Source: Agromyces mangrovi
GTDB taxonomy: Bacteria > Actinomycetota > Actinomycetes > Actinomycetales > Microbacteriaceae
DNA: 64,000 nt
NCBI RefSeq assembly: GCF_030296695.1
Contig: NZ_AP027737.1
Coordinates: 1,426,001-1,490,000, forward strand
Reading direction: 5' to 3'
The translations under genes were made by a program, and so were the position numbers. Shown here piece by piece: positions 36,364 to 48,290 of this stretch (positions within the stretch are counted from its first letter, which is position 1; each line of letters starts with the position of its first letter). The notes under the pieces were generated by a model, which was not told the DNA's origin, did not search any database, and worked only from the letters and a program-made list of their open reading frames with translations.

Positions 36364-37050
36364 GACGGTTCCCGCCATCTGCTTCGCTGCGGACGCCTTC
36401 CGCACGCCCGCGCGCCGCGCGAGTTCGAAGCACCACACCGAGAGCGCGAGCAGCACCACCCCGGGCGCGACCAGCCAGCCGGGCCCGCCGGCGAGTCCGG
36501 CCACCACTGCGGCGAAGCCGAGGTCGAACACCACGCCGACCCACCACCACGCCGCACCGCCCAGCACGACCGCCCCCGCGATCGCGGAGCCCGCGACGAC
36601 CGCAGCCACGAGCACGACTCCGACGATCGCCAGCACGACGAGCGTCGCACCGAGCGCGTCGGGCCCGTCATCGAGCAGCATGAACGGCACCGCGCCGAAC
36701 AGCACGAAGAGCACCCCGACGCCGATCAGCACGGTGAGCCCCATGGTCCACGCGGTATGTTCGCGCACGCGGCCCAGCACGTCGGTCTGCGCCCTGTCGA
36801 GCACCCCCGACCACGTGCCCCACACGGGCCAGAACACCGCGATGAGCACGAGACCCGACATCAGGATCGCGGCTCCGACGTTCCGATCGCCGACTCCCGC
36901 CTCCGCGACGCCGAGGACGATCGCTCCCACCACGAACAGCCCGAGCCCGGTGAGGGCCGCACCGCCGAACACCCGATTCACGCGTCGGAGGGTCCGGACC
37001 CGTCGCAGCGATCGCATGCGGTGGAGGAATCGGGCGCGGCTCACCCGCAC
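36361..37050 (-). CDS. Multi-pass membrane protein of unknown function
   Basis: A 229-residue protein with an Arg-rich N terminus followed by about six hydrophobic segments (for example GLGLFVVGAIVLGVA, ILMSGLVLIAVFWPVW, MGLTVLIGVGVLFVLFGAV, ATLVVLAIVGVVLVAAVVAG). No family motif was recognised. The start is probably the GTG at 37050 or the second GTG two codons later. It begins 3 bp after the MFS gene's stop, so the two are probably one transcript. Confidence 0.75.
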   Translation of the reverse strand: MRVSRARFLHRMRSLRRVRTLRRVNRVFGGAALTGLGLFVVGAIVLGVAEAGVGDRNVGAAILMSGLVLIAVFWPVWGTWSGVLDRAQTDVLGRVREHTAWTMGLTVLIGVGVLFVLFGAVPFMLLDDGPDALGATLVVLAIVGVVLVAAVVAGSAIAGAVVLGGAAWWWVGVVFDLGFAAVVAGLAGGPGWLVAPGVVLLALSVWCFELARRAGVRKASAAKQMAGTV

Positions 37051-37053
37051 ACG

Positions 37054-38310
37054 TTACCCGTCGTCGCGGCGCTCCGCGGTCGTCGCCCGGTCGGCGGGGT
37101 GGTGCTCGCGCGCGCTCAGCGCGAAGAACGGGATCGCGACGGCGTGGATCACGCCGCCGATGGCCAGCGACGCGCCGTAGCTCCAGACGTCCGCCGCGCG
37201 ACCGAGCGCGGGCTGCACGACCGCGCCGCCGGCGCTTCCGACGAGCGAGGAGAAGGACAGCACGGTGGCGCGCTGCTTCGAGGGGATCATGTCGTTGAGG
37301 TACGCCTGGCGGATCGGCATCTCGGCGGCGAAGAGCACGCCCCAGAGCGCGATGAGCACGAGCGCGACCCAGAAGTTCTGGAACAGCCACATGGCAACGA
37401 GCACGAGCGAGGTGGCGCCGGTGATGAGTATCAGCGCGCTCGTGCGCCGTCGCACCAGCCGCCGCACGAGCGGGGCGGCGAGGCCGCCCACGACCTGGGC
37501 GCCGGCGACCAGCGCCGCGGCGAGCCCGGCGATGGAGTAGGCGTCGTCGTCGCCGAAGAGCTCGAGCAGGTAGGGCTGGAGGGCGTAGAACGCGTAGAAG
37601 CCGACCCCCGACGTGAACACGCCCGCGAGCATGATCCAGCGCACGGGCCGGTTGCCGAGCCCGTGCCGCAGCGATTCGCGCAGGATGGTCCTCGTCGCGC
37701 GGATCGGCCCCTCGCTGCGGTCGGGCGTGAACCCGAGATCGCGCATCGCGACGAACGCGAGCACGAACATCGCGACGAGGATGCCGGCGCGGACGAGGAA
37801 CGGCACGCCGAGGTCGGTCAGCTGCGCGATCACGCCGCCCAGCACCGACCCGACGAGCATCGCCACGCCGGAGACGACGACGCCGCGCCCGATCACGCCC
37901 TCGAGGGTTCCGGTGTATCCGGTCGCGGCGAGCGCATCGACGAGCCACGCCTCGACCGCCCCCGAGAAGAACGTGAAGCCGAGGCCGAGCAGCATCGACG
38001 CGAGCGCCCAGGCCCAGAACGGCGACTGCCAGAGCCACATCAGCCAGTAGAGCGCGGTGGTGACGGCGAGCGTGACGGTGCCGAGCAGGTACGACGCGCG
38101 CCGACCGACGGTGTCGGCGATGACGCCGGTGGGCACCTCGAACACGAGCATGCCGAGCAGGTAGAAGCCGTTCGCCGCGAACGCCTCGAGGTTCGACAGC
38201 CCCGCATCGAGCAGGAACAGGGTGTTGATGCCCCAGATGAACGAGGCCGCGAGCGTGTTGCCCAGCATGAGCGAGAGGTAGACGCCCTGCACCCGCCGTG
38301 CGGTCGTCAC
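37054..38310 (-). CDS. MFS transporter
   Basis: A 418-residue major facilitator with 10-12 predicted membrane segments. The loop between segments 2 and 3 reads EVPTGVIADTVGRRASYLLG, the MFS signature found in drug and metabolite exporters. A second copy-like motif occurs after segment 8. The substrate is unknown and export is more likely than uptake. The GTG at 38310 is the first plausible start. A membrane protein of unknown function follows immediately. Confidence 0.9.
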   Translation of the reverse strand: MTTARRVQGVYLSLMLGNTLAASFIWGINTLFLLDAGLSNLEAFAANGFYLLGMLVFEVPTGVIADTVGRRASYLLGTVTLAVTTALYWLMWLWQSPFWAWALASMLLGLGFTFFSGAVEAWLVDALAATGYTGTLEGVIGRGVVVSGVAMLVGSVLGGVIAQLTDLGVPFLVRAGILVAMFVLAFVAMRDLGFTPDRSEGPIRATRTILRESLRHGLGNRPVRWIMLAGVFTSGVGFYAFYALQPYLLELFGDDDAYSIAGLAAALVAGAQVVGGLAAPLVRRLVRRRTSALILITGATSLVLVAMWLFQNFWVALVLIALWGVLFAAEMPIRQAYLNDMIPSKQRATVLSFSSLVGSAGGAVVQPALGRAADVWSYGASLAIGGVIHAVAIPFFALSAREHHPADRATTAERRDDG

Positions 38311-38534
38311 CGCGCGTTCCCCGTCGCCGCTCCCGCCGCCGAACCCACCCTCATCATGCGCCCACCGGGCGTCCGCGTCGACCCCCGCGCGGGCGAGGCC
38401 TCCGCGAATGCACAGCCGTGGTGCGCGCGATTGCAGCGAGCGGATGCCGCCGGGGTACGATTCTGCGTCGCCCCGCGCGCCGACCCGAAACGGCGCACCG
38501 GAGCATCCGCACCCCGAACCGAAGGCACCACCCC

Positions 38535-39380
38535 ATGCGCAAGCGCACCGTCGCGCTCATCACCGTCTCCGCCGTCGTCGTCGCCGCCCTGGGCGCCGCG
38601 TACTGGGCGGGACGCGACCTGTTCCACATGCCCACCGCGACCGGCGTCGACTCGGTGATCGGGGAGGTCGGCGGCGAGCGCGTGCTCGGAGTCTTCGCCC
38701 ACCCCGACGACGAGCAGACCGTGAACGGGCTGTTCTGGCGGGCGAAGCACCACGACGGCGCCGAGACCGCGCTGATCACCGCGACGCGCGGCGAGGCCGG
38801 CCACCAGGTGCCCGTCGTCGCCCGGCAGGACGACCTCGGCATCGTGCGCGAAGCGGAGGCGCTGAAGAACAGCTTCAACCTGGGCGTCGACGAGCACGAC
38901 GTGTGGCACTACCCCGACGGCGGCGTGCCCGGGGTCGACGAGGAGGAGCTGGTCGAGCGCATCGCCGACGCCATGGCCGAGTTCCGCCCCGACGTGGTGG
39001 TCACGTTCTGGCCCGAGTCGGGCGCGACGGGCCACGCCGACCACATGGAGATCGGGCGGGCGACGGAGCTCGCGATCGGGCAGCTCGAGGCATCCGGCGG
39101 CCCCTACCCCGGGCCCGACACCATCGTCTACACGATCAGCCCGACGAAGGCGCTCACGATGTTCGGCGGCGAGACCGGCGCGTTCGTCGCCGCGAACCAG
39201 CCCGACCCCGACTACGCGATGCCTGCCGAGGTGGGCAAGAAGTTCGAGGGGTGGCAGATCCACGCCTCGCAGCGCGACTTCATGCCGGCGTCGTACATCC
39301 TGCCGACGTGGGTGATCTACGCGCTGTGGGACCACGAGTTCTACGCGGTGCGCGACCTCGCGGCCGACCCGCTCGGCTGA
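38535..39380 (+). CDS. PIG-L family N-acetyl-sugar deacetylase, membrane-anchored
   Basis: A 281-residue zinc-dependent deacetylase of the PIG-L/LmbE family. The metal motif AHPDDE is at residues 55-60 and the second His motif is GHADHMEIG. An N-terminal hydrophobic segment (residues 5-25) is an uncleaved anchor or signal, so the enzyme probably faces outside, unlike cytoplasmic MshB. It may deacetylate cell-wall or extracellular amino-sugars. The ATG at 38535 follows a C-rich stretch with GAAGG further upstream. Confidence 0.88.
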   Translation: MRKRTVALITVSAVVVAALGAAYWAGRDLFHMPTATGVDSVIGEVGGERVLGVFAHPDDEQTVNGLFWRAKHHDGAETALITATRGEAGHQVPVVARQDDLGIVREAEALKNSFNLGVDEHDVWHYPDGGVPGVDEEELVERIADAMAEFRPDVVVTFWPESGATGHADHMEIGRATELAIGQLEASGGPYPGPDTIVYTISPTKALTMFGGETGAFVAANQPDPDYAMPAEVGKKFEGWQIHASQRDFMPASYILPTWVIYALWDHEFYAVRDLAADPLG

Positions 39381-39425
39381 GTCGGGCGGTGCCCCGGCGC
39401 GCGTGGAACGCGTAGCGTGGACGCC

Positions 39426-40310
39426 ATGCTCCGACTCGACCACGTGTCCAAGTCGTACGGCGAGCGCCTCGCCCTCGACGACGTCTCCTTCACCGTCGCC
39501 CCCGGCCGCATGACCGGCTTCGTCGGCGGCAACGGGGCCGGCAAGACCACCGCGATGCGCATCGTGCTCGGCGTGCTCGAGGCCGACCGCGGCACGGTGA
39601 CGCTCGACGGGCGCGGGCTGACGCAGACCGACCGTCAGCGGTTCGGCTACATGCCCGAGGAGCGCGGGCTGTACCCCAAGATGCGCGTGCTCGAGCAACT
39701 CGTCTACTTCGCCCGCCTGCACGGCTGGGCGCCCGCCGCGGCGCGCCGCAACGCACTCGAACTGCTCGAGCGCCTCTCGCTCGAGGAGCGCAGGGACGAC
39801 AAGCTCGAGACCCTCTCGCTCGGCAACCAGCAGCGCGCGCAGATCGCCGCGGCGCTCGTGCACCGGCCCGAGGTGCTCGTGCTCGACGAGCCGTTCTCGG
39901 GACTCGACCCGATCGCGGTCGAGTCGGTGCAGCAGGTGCTGACGGATGCCGCGGCAGCCGGCGCCCCCGTGCTCTTCTCGTCGCACCAGCTCGACATCGT
40001 CGAGCGGCTCTGCGACGACCTCGTCATCATCGCGGGCGGCCGCATCGCCGCCGCGGGCGAGCGGGACGCGCTCCGCGAGGCGCACCGCTCGTCGCGCTAC
40101 GAGCTGCTGCTGAGCGTGGACGCGGGCTGGCTGCACGAAGTGCCGGGCGTCGAGGTCGTCGACAGCGACGGCGGGTGGGCGCTGTTCGACGTCGATGCGG
40201 ATGCCACGAGGCAGGCCGTGCTCCGCCGCGCGGTCGAGCTCGGCGAGGTCGTCAGCTTCACCCGCGAGCAGACCACGCTCGCCCAGATCTTCCGGGAGGT
40301 CGTGCGATGA
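39426..40310 (+). CDS. ABC-2 type transporter ATP-binding protein
   Basis: A 294-residue ATPase of the NatA/DrrA group. Walker A is GGNGAGKTT, the signature is LSLGNQQR and Walker B is VLVLDEPFSGLDP, with the H-loop in SSHQLD. The C-terminal DUF4162-like region extends from about residue 215. It powers the permease encoded by the overlapping next gene. A -10-like TAGCGT (39413-39418) lies 7 nt before the ATG, with no Shine-Dalgarno, so it may be leaderless. An upstream in-frame GTG at 39417 lies within that -10. Confidence 0.92.
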   Translation: MLRLDHVSKSYGERLALDDVSFTVAPGRMTGFVGGNGAGKTTAMRIVLGVLEADRGTVTLDGRGLTQTDRQRFGYMPEERGLYPKMRVLEQLVYFARLHGWAPAAARRNALELLERLSLEERRDDKLETLSLGNQQRAQIAAALVHRPEVLVLDEPFSGLDPIAVESVQQVLTDAAAAGAPVLFSSHQLDIVERLCDDLVIIAGGRIAAAGERDALREAHRSSRYELLLSVDAGWLHEVPGVEVVDSDGGWALFDVDADATRQAVLRRAVELGEVVSFTREQTTLAQIFREVVR

Positions 40311-41485
40311 GCCGGGTCGAGCAGTCCGGGGCCGCACCGCAGTCCCGGATCGCGTCCGACGCGCGACCCGCCGCACCGGGCTTCGCGGCCAGCGCGTGGC
40401 TCGTCGCGGTGCGCGAGATCATGGTTCGCCTGCGCAGCGTCGCCTTCGTCGTCTCGACGGCGATCATCGTGCTCGCCGCGCTCGCGGCCGTCGTGATCGG
40501 CAGCGTCGTGAGCGCGAACGCCGAGCCGCCGAGCGTGGCCGCCGTCGGCGAGGCGCAGGCGGCGCTGGCCGGCACCGACCAGCTGCAGGTCGTCGACGCC
40601 GTTGACACCGCAGACGCCGAGCAGCTGCTGCGCGACGGCGAGGTCGACGCGATCGTCGCGCCCGACGCCCTCGCCGCCGAGATCGTGCCCGACGCGGAGC
40701 CCGGCGCATCGCCGATCGGACTCACGGTCATCGGGTTCGACGGCCCTCCGGGCTCGGTCGTGCAGGCGCTGTCGGTGCCGCCGAACGTCGCGGTGCTCGA
40801 GCCGAGCGACCAGGACCCGGGCCTCGTCTACTTCGTCGCCCTCGGCTTCGGACTCGTGTTCTTCATGTCGGCGCTCACGTTCGGCCAGATCATCGCGCAG
40901 AGCGTGGTCGAGGAGAAGCAGACCCGCGTGGTGGAGGTGCTGCTCTCCGCGATCCCGGTGCGCACGCTGCTCACCGGCAAGGTCGTGGGCAACAGCCTGC
41001 TCGCGTTCGCCCAGATCGTGGTGATCACCGGGCTCGCGCTGCTCGGGCTGGCCGTGACCGGTCAGCGCGTGCTGTTCGGCGAGCTGGGCCCGAGCGTGCT
41101 GTGGTTCATCGTGTTCTTCCTGTTCGGGTTCGTCATGCTGGCCGCCCTGTTCGCCGCGGCGGCCGCAATGGTGTCGCGCGCGGAGGACGTGGGCACGACC
41201 ACCACCCCGGTCACGATGCTCGTGATGATCCCGTACTTCCTCGTGGTGTTCTTCAACGGCAACGAGACGGTGCTCGCGGTGATGAGCTACGTGCCGTTCT
41301 CCGCACCGGTCGGCATGCCCGTGCGGGTGTTCCTCGGCACGGCCGAGTGGTGGGAGCCGCTCGTCTCGCTCGTGATCCTCATCGCGACCACGGCGCTCGC
41401 GATCCTGGTCGGCAGCCGCATCTACGGCAACGCGCTGCTGCGCATGGGGGCACGCGTGAAGCTGCGCGAGGCGCTCGGGTCGTGA
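40307..41485 (+). CDS. ABC-2 type permease (NatB-like)
   Basis: A 392-residue permease. One N-terminal membrane segment (residues about 45-70) is followed by an extracytoplasmic domain of about 120 residues, then five or six membrane segments including the family's QSVVEEKQTRVVEVLLS cytoplasmic motif. This architecture matches NatB sodium exporters and related exporters. It is coupled to the ATPase gene by an ATGA overlap and ends at a strong hairpin. The substrate is unknown. Confidence 0.9.
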   Translation: MSRVEQSGAAPQSRIASDARPAAPGFAASAWLVAVREIMVRLRSVAFVVSTAIIVLAALAAVVIGSVVSANAEPPSVAAVGEAQAALAGTDQLQVVDAVDTADAEQLLRDGEVDAIVAPDALAAEIVPDAEPGASPIGLTVIGFDGPPGSVVQALSVPPNVAVLEPSDQDPGLVYFVALGFGLVFFMSALTFGQIIAQSVVEEKQTRVVEVLLSAIPVRTLLTGKVVGNSLLAFAQIVVITGLALLGLAVTGQRVLFGELGPSVLWFIVFFLFGFVMLAALFAAAAAMVSRAEDVGTTTTPVTMLVMIPYFLVVFFNGNETVLAVMSYVPFSAPVGMPVRVFLGTAEWWEPLVSLVILIATTALAILVGSRIYGNALLRMGARVKLREALGS

Positions 41486-41501
41486 CGCGGGCGTGACGAA
41501 G

Positions 41502-41535
41502 CGCCCGGCGGGCCGGCTGAAGCGCCCGCCGGGCG
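41502..41535. terminator. Bidirectional terminator, 12-bp perfect stem
   Basis: CGCCCGGCGGGC (41502-41513) pairs with GCCCGCCGGGCG (41524-41535) around a 10-nt loop, between the ends of the convergent exporter permease and VOC genes. Confidence 0.8.
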
Positions 41536-41547
41536 TTCCGCGCGCGA

Positions 41548-41970
41548 TCAGGCCGAGCTGGCCGAGGCCCCGCGCATCTGGCGCAGCACCTCGTCGGTCG
41601 GCTGCATGAGCGCGATGATGTTGCCCTCGCTGTCGTCGAACCACGCTCCGCGCGAGCCCTCGAAGTCGGCGACGCCGTCGACGGTCTTGAGCCCCTCCGG
41701 GAAGTCGTAATCGTGGAAGACGACGCCGTGCGAGCGGAACTCGGCCATGTCGGCGTCGAGGTTCTCGGTCATGATCGAGAGCACGGTGTTCTTGGCGGTG
41801 CCCGAGAAGCTCGTCTCGTAGACGAGCACGCTCGTGCCGCCGATCGTGTAGTAGTCGCCGGTGACGTCGGACACGGTCGGTTCGAGGCCGAACACGTCGT
41901 GCCAGAACCGGCGGGCGCGTTCGAGGTCGGATGCCGCCAGGACGGCGGTCATCGAGGTGAGATGTGCCAT
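41548..41970 (-). CDS. VOC (glyoxalase/bleomycin-resistance) family protein
   Basis: A 140-residue single VOC domain-pair protein. It starts HLTSMTAVLAASDLERARRFWHDVFGL and ends with FDDSEGNIIALMQ, the typical metal-ligand-containing last strand. Members bind or modify small molecules. The function here is unassigned. GAGGA lies 5-6 nt before the ATG at 41970. The protein is short and complete. Confidence 0.88.
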   Translation of the reverse strand: MAHLTSMTAVLAASDLERARRFWHDVFGLEPTVSDVTGDYYTIGGTSVLVYETSFSGTAKNTVLSIMTENLDADMAEFRSHGVVFHDYDFPEGLKTVDGVADFEGSRGAWFDDSEGNIIALMQPTDEVLRQMRGASASSA

Positions 41971-42176
41971 GAGGATTCCTCGCTTCCTGTGACGTTCCGG
42001 AGTGTACTCCCGCCGCGCGCCGCCCACACCCCGTACGCGGTCGAGCGGCACGACCCGACCACGTCGACCGGACGCGCGTCCGGCACGGTGCGCGGGGAAG
42101 GGTCGCGGGGCATCCGTCGTTGCATCCGATCGGGACCGCCGCCCGGCGCACCCGACGCTGCAGGAAGGCTCACCGC

Positions 42177-42572
42177 ATGACGAACCCCGTGATCCCGGAC
42201 GACCTCGTCGACCTGCTCGAGCGACCCCTGGTCGGCGCGCTCGGCACGACCCGACCCGACGGCGCCGTGCAGGTGCACCCGATGTGGTTCGAGTTCGACG
42301 GCACCGACATCCGCTTCACCCACACGACCAAGCGCGTGAAGTACCGCAACCTGATGGCCGACCCGGCGATGACCCTGCTCGTGATCGACCCCGACGACAC
42401 CGGCCGCTACCTCGAGCTGCGCGGACGCCTCGCCGAGGCCATCCCCGACCCGACCGGCTCGTACCTCGTGCACCTGGGCGCCCGCTACGGCAACCCCGGC
42501 ATGCAGCCGCCGGCCGACCGTGCCGACCGCGTCATCCTGCGGATGTCGGTCGAGCGCGCCTCGCGCCACTGA
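42177..42572 (+). CDS. PNPOx-like flavin/F420-dependent oxidoreductase
   Basis: A 131-residue split-beta-barrel protein. It has the family N terminus LERPLVGALGTTRPDGAVQVHPMWFEFDG, then IRFTHTTKRVKYRNLMADP and a GRLAEA strand. This matches F420-dependent or FMN-binding PPOX-class proteins of actinobacteria. AGGAAGG lies 8 nt before the ATG. It ends at a long hairpin shared with the convergent galactanase gene. The substrate is not predictable. Confidence 0.88.
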   Translation: MTNPVIPDDLVDLLERPLVGALGTTRPDGAVQVHPMWFEFDGTDIRFTHTTKRVKYRNLMADPAMTLLVIDPDDTGRYLELRGRLAEAIPDPTGSYLVHLGARYGNPGMQPPADRADRVILRMSVERASRH

Positions 42573-42590
42573 CCGGGCGCCGTCGGACGC

Positions 42591-42633
42591 CGGACGGGCG
42601 CGGCCGCGGAGTTCCCGCGACCGCGCCCGTCCG
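42591..42633. terminator. Bidirectional terminator, 19-bp stem
   Basis: Arms 42591-42609 (starting CGGACGGGCGCGG) and 42615-42633 pair over 19 positions with one mismatch around a 5-nt loop. It separates the convergent PNPOx-like gene and the end of the gan operon. Confidence 0.85.
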
Positions 42634-42648
42634 AGGGGCCGGTGAACC

Positions 42649-45615
<2,967 letters not shown>

Positions 45616-45635
45616 TCAGCGCGCCCGGCGGTTCG

Positions 45636-46562
45636 TCAGCCCTTGACCGCGCCCGCGGTGAGCCCGCCCACGATGTACCGCTGCAGCGACAGGAACAGCA
45701 CGAGCACCGGGATGGCCGCGAGCACCGCGCCCGCGGTGAACAGGCCCCAGCGCGACGTGAGCTGGTCGGACACCCACTGGTACATGCCCACGGCGAGCGT
45801 CCAGTTCTCCTCCGACACGAGCACGATCTTCGCGAGCACGTAGTCGCCGAACGCCGCGATGAACGCCAGCAGGGCGACCACCGCCAGGATCGGCGTGACC
45901 AGCGGCATGATCAGCCGCCAGAAGATCTGCGCGTGGGTCGCGCCGTCGATCTTCGCCGACTCGTCGATCTCGATCGGCACCGTGTTGAAGAAGCCGTACA
46001 TGAGGAACGTGTTCGCGCCGAGCGCGCCGGCCAGGTACAGCGCGATCAGCGCGATCTTCGAGTTGATGCCGAGTGCCGGGATGACCTCGCCGATCGCGAG
46101 CAGCATCAGCAGGATCGCGACGAACGCGAGGGTCTGCGGGAACATCTGGATGATGAGCAGGCCCGAGAGGCTCGCCCGTCGGCCCGAGAAGCGGAAGCGC
46201 GAGAACGCGTACGCGCCCGCCGCGCCGATGATCACCGCGCCCACGGCGGCGATGCTGCCGATGAGGAGCGTGTTGCCGTACCAGGCCCAGAAGTAGGTGT
46301 CGCCGAGCGCCAGGTAGTTCTCGACGCTCACCGCGGAGAAGATCGCGTTGCTCGCCGCGAGGCTGCCGCGCGGGTTGAGCGAGGCGGACAGGATGTACAC
46401 CAGCGGGAAGGCCGCGTAGAAGATGATCCCCGCGGCGAAGAAGTACTTCCAGCCGACCTCGAGCCACCACCGGCGACGGCGGGCGGAGGTGCGGTCGTGG
46501 GGCGGGCGGCTCCCACCGGCGCCCGCGGTCTCGCGGACGGTCGCTGCGCGCGTCTCAGTCAT
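45636..46562 (-). CDS. ganQ: Galacto-oligosaccharide ABC permease, MalG type
   Basis: A 308-residue CUT1 permease. An Arg-rich cytoplasmic N terminus is followed by six membrane segments, the first loop with FPLVYILSASLNPRGSL typical of MalG/GanQ, and the EAA loop IDESAKIDGATHAQIFW. The ATG at 46562 overlaps the stop codon of the MalF-like gene. Its place in an operon with GH42 and GH53 genes matches Bacillus ganSPQAB, so galactan-derived oligosaccharide is the probable cargo. Confidence 0.9.
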   Translation of the reverse strand: MTETRAATVRETAGAGGSRPPHDRTSARRRRWWLEVGWKYFFAAGIIFYAAFPLVYILSASLNPRGSLAASNAIFSAVSVENYLALGDTYFWAWYGNTLLIGSIAAVGAVIIGAAGAYAFSRFRFSGRRASLSGLLIIQMFPQTLAFVAILLMLLAIGEVIPALGINSKIALIALYLAGALGANTFLMYGFFNTVPIEIDESAKIDGATHAQIFWRLIMPLVTPILAVVALLAFIAAFGDYVLAKIVLVSEENWTLAVGMYQWVSDQLTSRWGLFTAGAVLAAIPVLVLFLSLQRYIVGGLTAGAVKG

Positions 46563-48202
46563 CAGAAATTCTCCAACCTGCGGGTCTGCCGGAACACGAT
46601 CGCCGCGATGAGGCCGATCACGATGAAGACGAGGATCGAGAGCGCACTCGCGAGCCCGTAGTTCGCCACGCCGCCCGAGATGCCTGCGATGTCGAAGATC
46701 GCGGTGATGAGCAGGTCGGTCGAACCGAGCCGGTAGGGCGCACCCGGTATGACGGGGCCACCATCGTTGAAGATGTAGATGACGGTGAAGTTGTTGAAGC
46801 CGACGGCGAACGAGGCGATCGCGAGCGGCGCCGTCGAGACGAGCAGCAGCGGCAGGATGATCGACCGGAAGCGTCGGAACTTGCCGGCGCCGTCGATGTC
46901 GGCGGCCTCGAGCGTGTCTGACGGCAGCGACTGCAGTGCGCCCGTGCAGACGAGGAACCAGTACGGGAACGACAGCCAGACGTTCACGAACAGCACGGCG
47001 CCCCTGGCCAACCATGGATCACCGAGCCAGTTGATGTCGGCGCCGAAGAAGAAGAGGTCGTTGATCACGCCGAACTCGGCGTTGAACATGCCTCGGAACA
47101 GCAGCGCGCTGAGGAACGCCGGGAATGCATACGGGAGGATGAACAGCACCCGGAGGAACTTCCGCGCGCGGATGCGCGGATCGTTGAACACCAGCGCGAA
47201 GAGCAGTCCGAGCGCGAACGGCAGCACCACCGAGAGCAGCGCGAACGCGAAGGTCCAGATGGTGACGATCAGCAGCGCCTCGGCGAGCGCCGGATCGGTG
47301 AAGATCGCGAGGAAGTTGTCGAACCCGACGTTCACGTACCAGCCGGTGGGCAGCGAACTGCCGTCCTCGGCGACGAAGCTGCCGCGGTCGTTCGGCGCGT
47401 AGACGGTGCCCGACACCGTGTCGGTGATCGTCTGGGCCTCCTCGTCCCAGACGAGCGTCGAGGTGTAGACGGCACCGCTCGAACCGTCGCGCGTGCGGAT
47501 CGCGCCGTCGTTCGGGTCCTCGGAGACCGGCACGCGCAGGTCGACCACCGCGGCCTGGAGCTCCTGGTCGGAGAGCAGCCGGCCGCGGTCGACGACCGTC
47601 CAGCCGGGCACATCGCTCGGGGCACCGCTCGCGGCCGGCACGTCGACCGACGAGAGCGGCTCGTTCTCGGTGCCGACGAGCACCTCGCCGCCGTCGTTGA
47701 TGGCGAAGCCCAGCTCGCCGCCGAGGCGCTCGACGATGGAGAGGGGGTAGGTGGGCGAGCCCTCGACTCGACGCTCGCCCTGGATGAGCGCCGCGTCCAC
47801 GGCCTGCTCCATCGATCCGGCGTGGCCGGTGCCGTAGTTCGTGAACGCGATGTAGGCGGTGTAGCCGAAGACGAAGATCTGGAAGACGAAGAGGAACGCC
47901 AGCCCCGGCAGCAGGTACTTGAGCGGGAGGGCCTTCTTCGTGAAGTAGACGATGTCGGCGATGACCAGCAGTGCGAGCGTGATGCCGAAGATCCACCACG
48001 ACTCCACGCGGAACGCGGAGATGAGCGCCAGCAGTCCGAGCGCGTTGATGACCGCCATGATGGCGAGCTTGACCAGGAACCCCCAGCCGAGCCCGCGCCA
48101 GCCCCGGGAGTGCGATTCCGCGGAGGGGCCGCCCCGGCGGGACGTCGACGGCGGACCCGAGGTGGTCTCGAGGTCCTGCGCCTCATCGTGCTGGACCGAC
48201 AT
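46562..48202 (-). CDS. ganP: Galacto-oligosaccharide ABC permease, MalF type with long extracytoplasmic loop
   Basis: A 546-residue permease. After three N-terminal membrane segments there is a long extracytoplasmic domain (about residues 125-295), equivalent in place to the P2 loop of E. coli MalF, which contacts the binding protein. Five further membrane segments carry the EAA loop LEAADIDGAGKFRRF. Most actinobacterial CUT1 permeases lack this insert, so it is a marker of the MalF/GanP subgroup. AAGGAG precedes the ATG at 48202. A 14-bp hairpin separates it from the binding-protein gene. Confidence 0.92.
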   Translation of the reverse strand: MSVQHDEAQDLETTSGPPSTSRRGGPSAESHSRGWRGLGWGFLVKLAIMAVINALGLLALISAFRVESWWIFGITLALLVIADIVYFTKKALPLKYLLPGLAFLFVFQIFVFGYTAYIAFTNYGTGHAGSMEQAVDAALIQGERRVEGSPTYPLSIVERLGGELGFAINDGGEVLVGTENEPLSSVDVPAASGAPSDVPGWTVVDRGRLLSDQELQAAVVDLRVPVSEDPNDGAIRTRDGSSGAVYTSTLVWDEEAQTITDTVSGTVYAPNDRGSFVAEDGSSLPTGWYVNVGFDNFLAIFTDPALAEALLIVTIWTFAFALLSVVLPFALGLLFALVFNDPRIRARKFLRVLFILPYAFPAFLSALLFRGMFNAEFGVINDLFFFGADINWLGDPWLARGAVLFVNVWLSFPYWFLVCTGALQSLPSDTLEAADIDGAGKFRRFRSIILPLLLVSTAPLAIASFAVGFNNFTVIYIFNDGGPVIPGAPYRLGSTDLLITAIFDIAGISGGVANYGLASALSILVFIVIGLIAAIVFRQTRRLENF

Positions 48203-48249
48203 CGTGCTCCTTCGTCGACGGATGTTGTTGCGAGTATCGTGCGAGCGGT

Positions 48250-48283
48250 GCCGTGGGGTGGGCAGGCGCGCCCACCCCACGGC
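48250..48283 (-). promoter_or_regulatory. Perfect 14-bp stem-loop between ganS-like and ganP-like genes
   Basis: GCCGTGGGGTGGGC (48250-48263) and GCCCACCCCACGGC (48270-48283) pair without mismatch around a 6-nt loop. It probably causes partial termination or protects the upstream binding-protein message, as the malE-malF hairpins do in enteric bacteria. Confidence 0.7.
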
Positions 48284-48290
48284 GGTCGGC

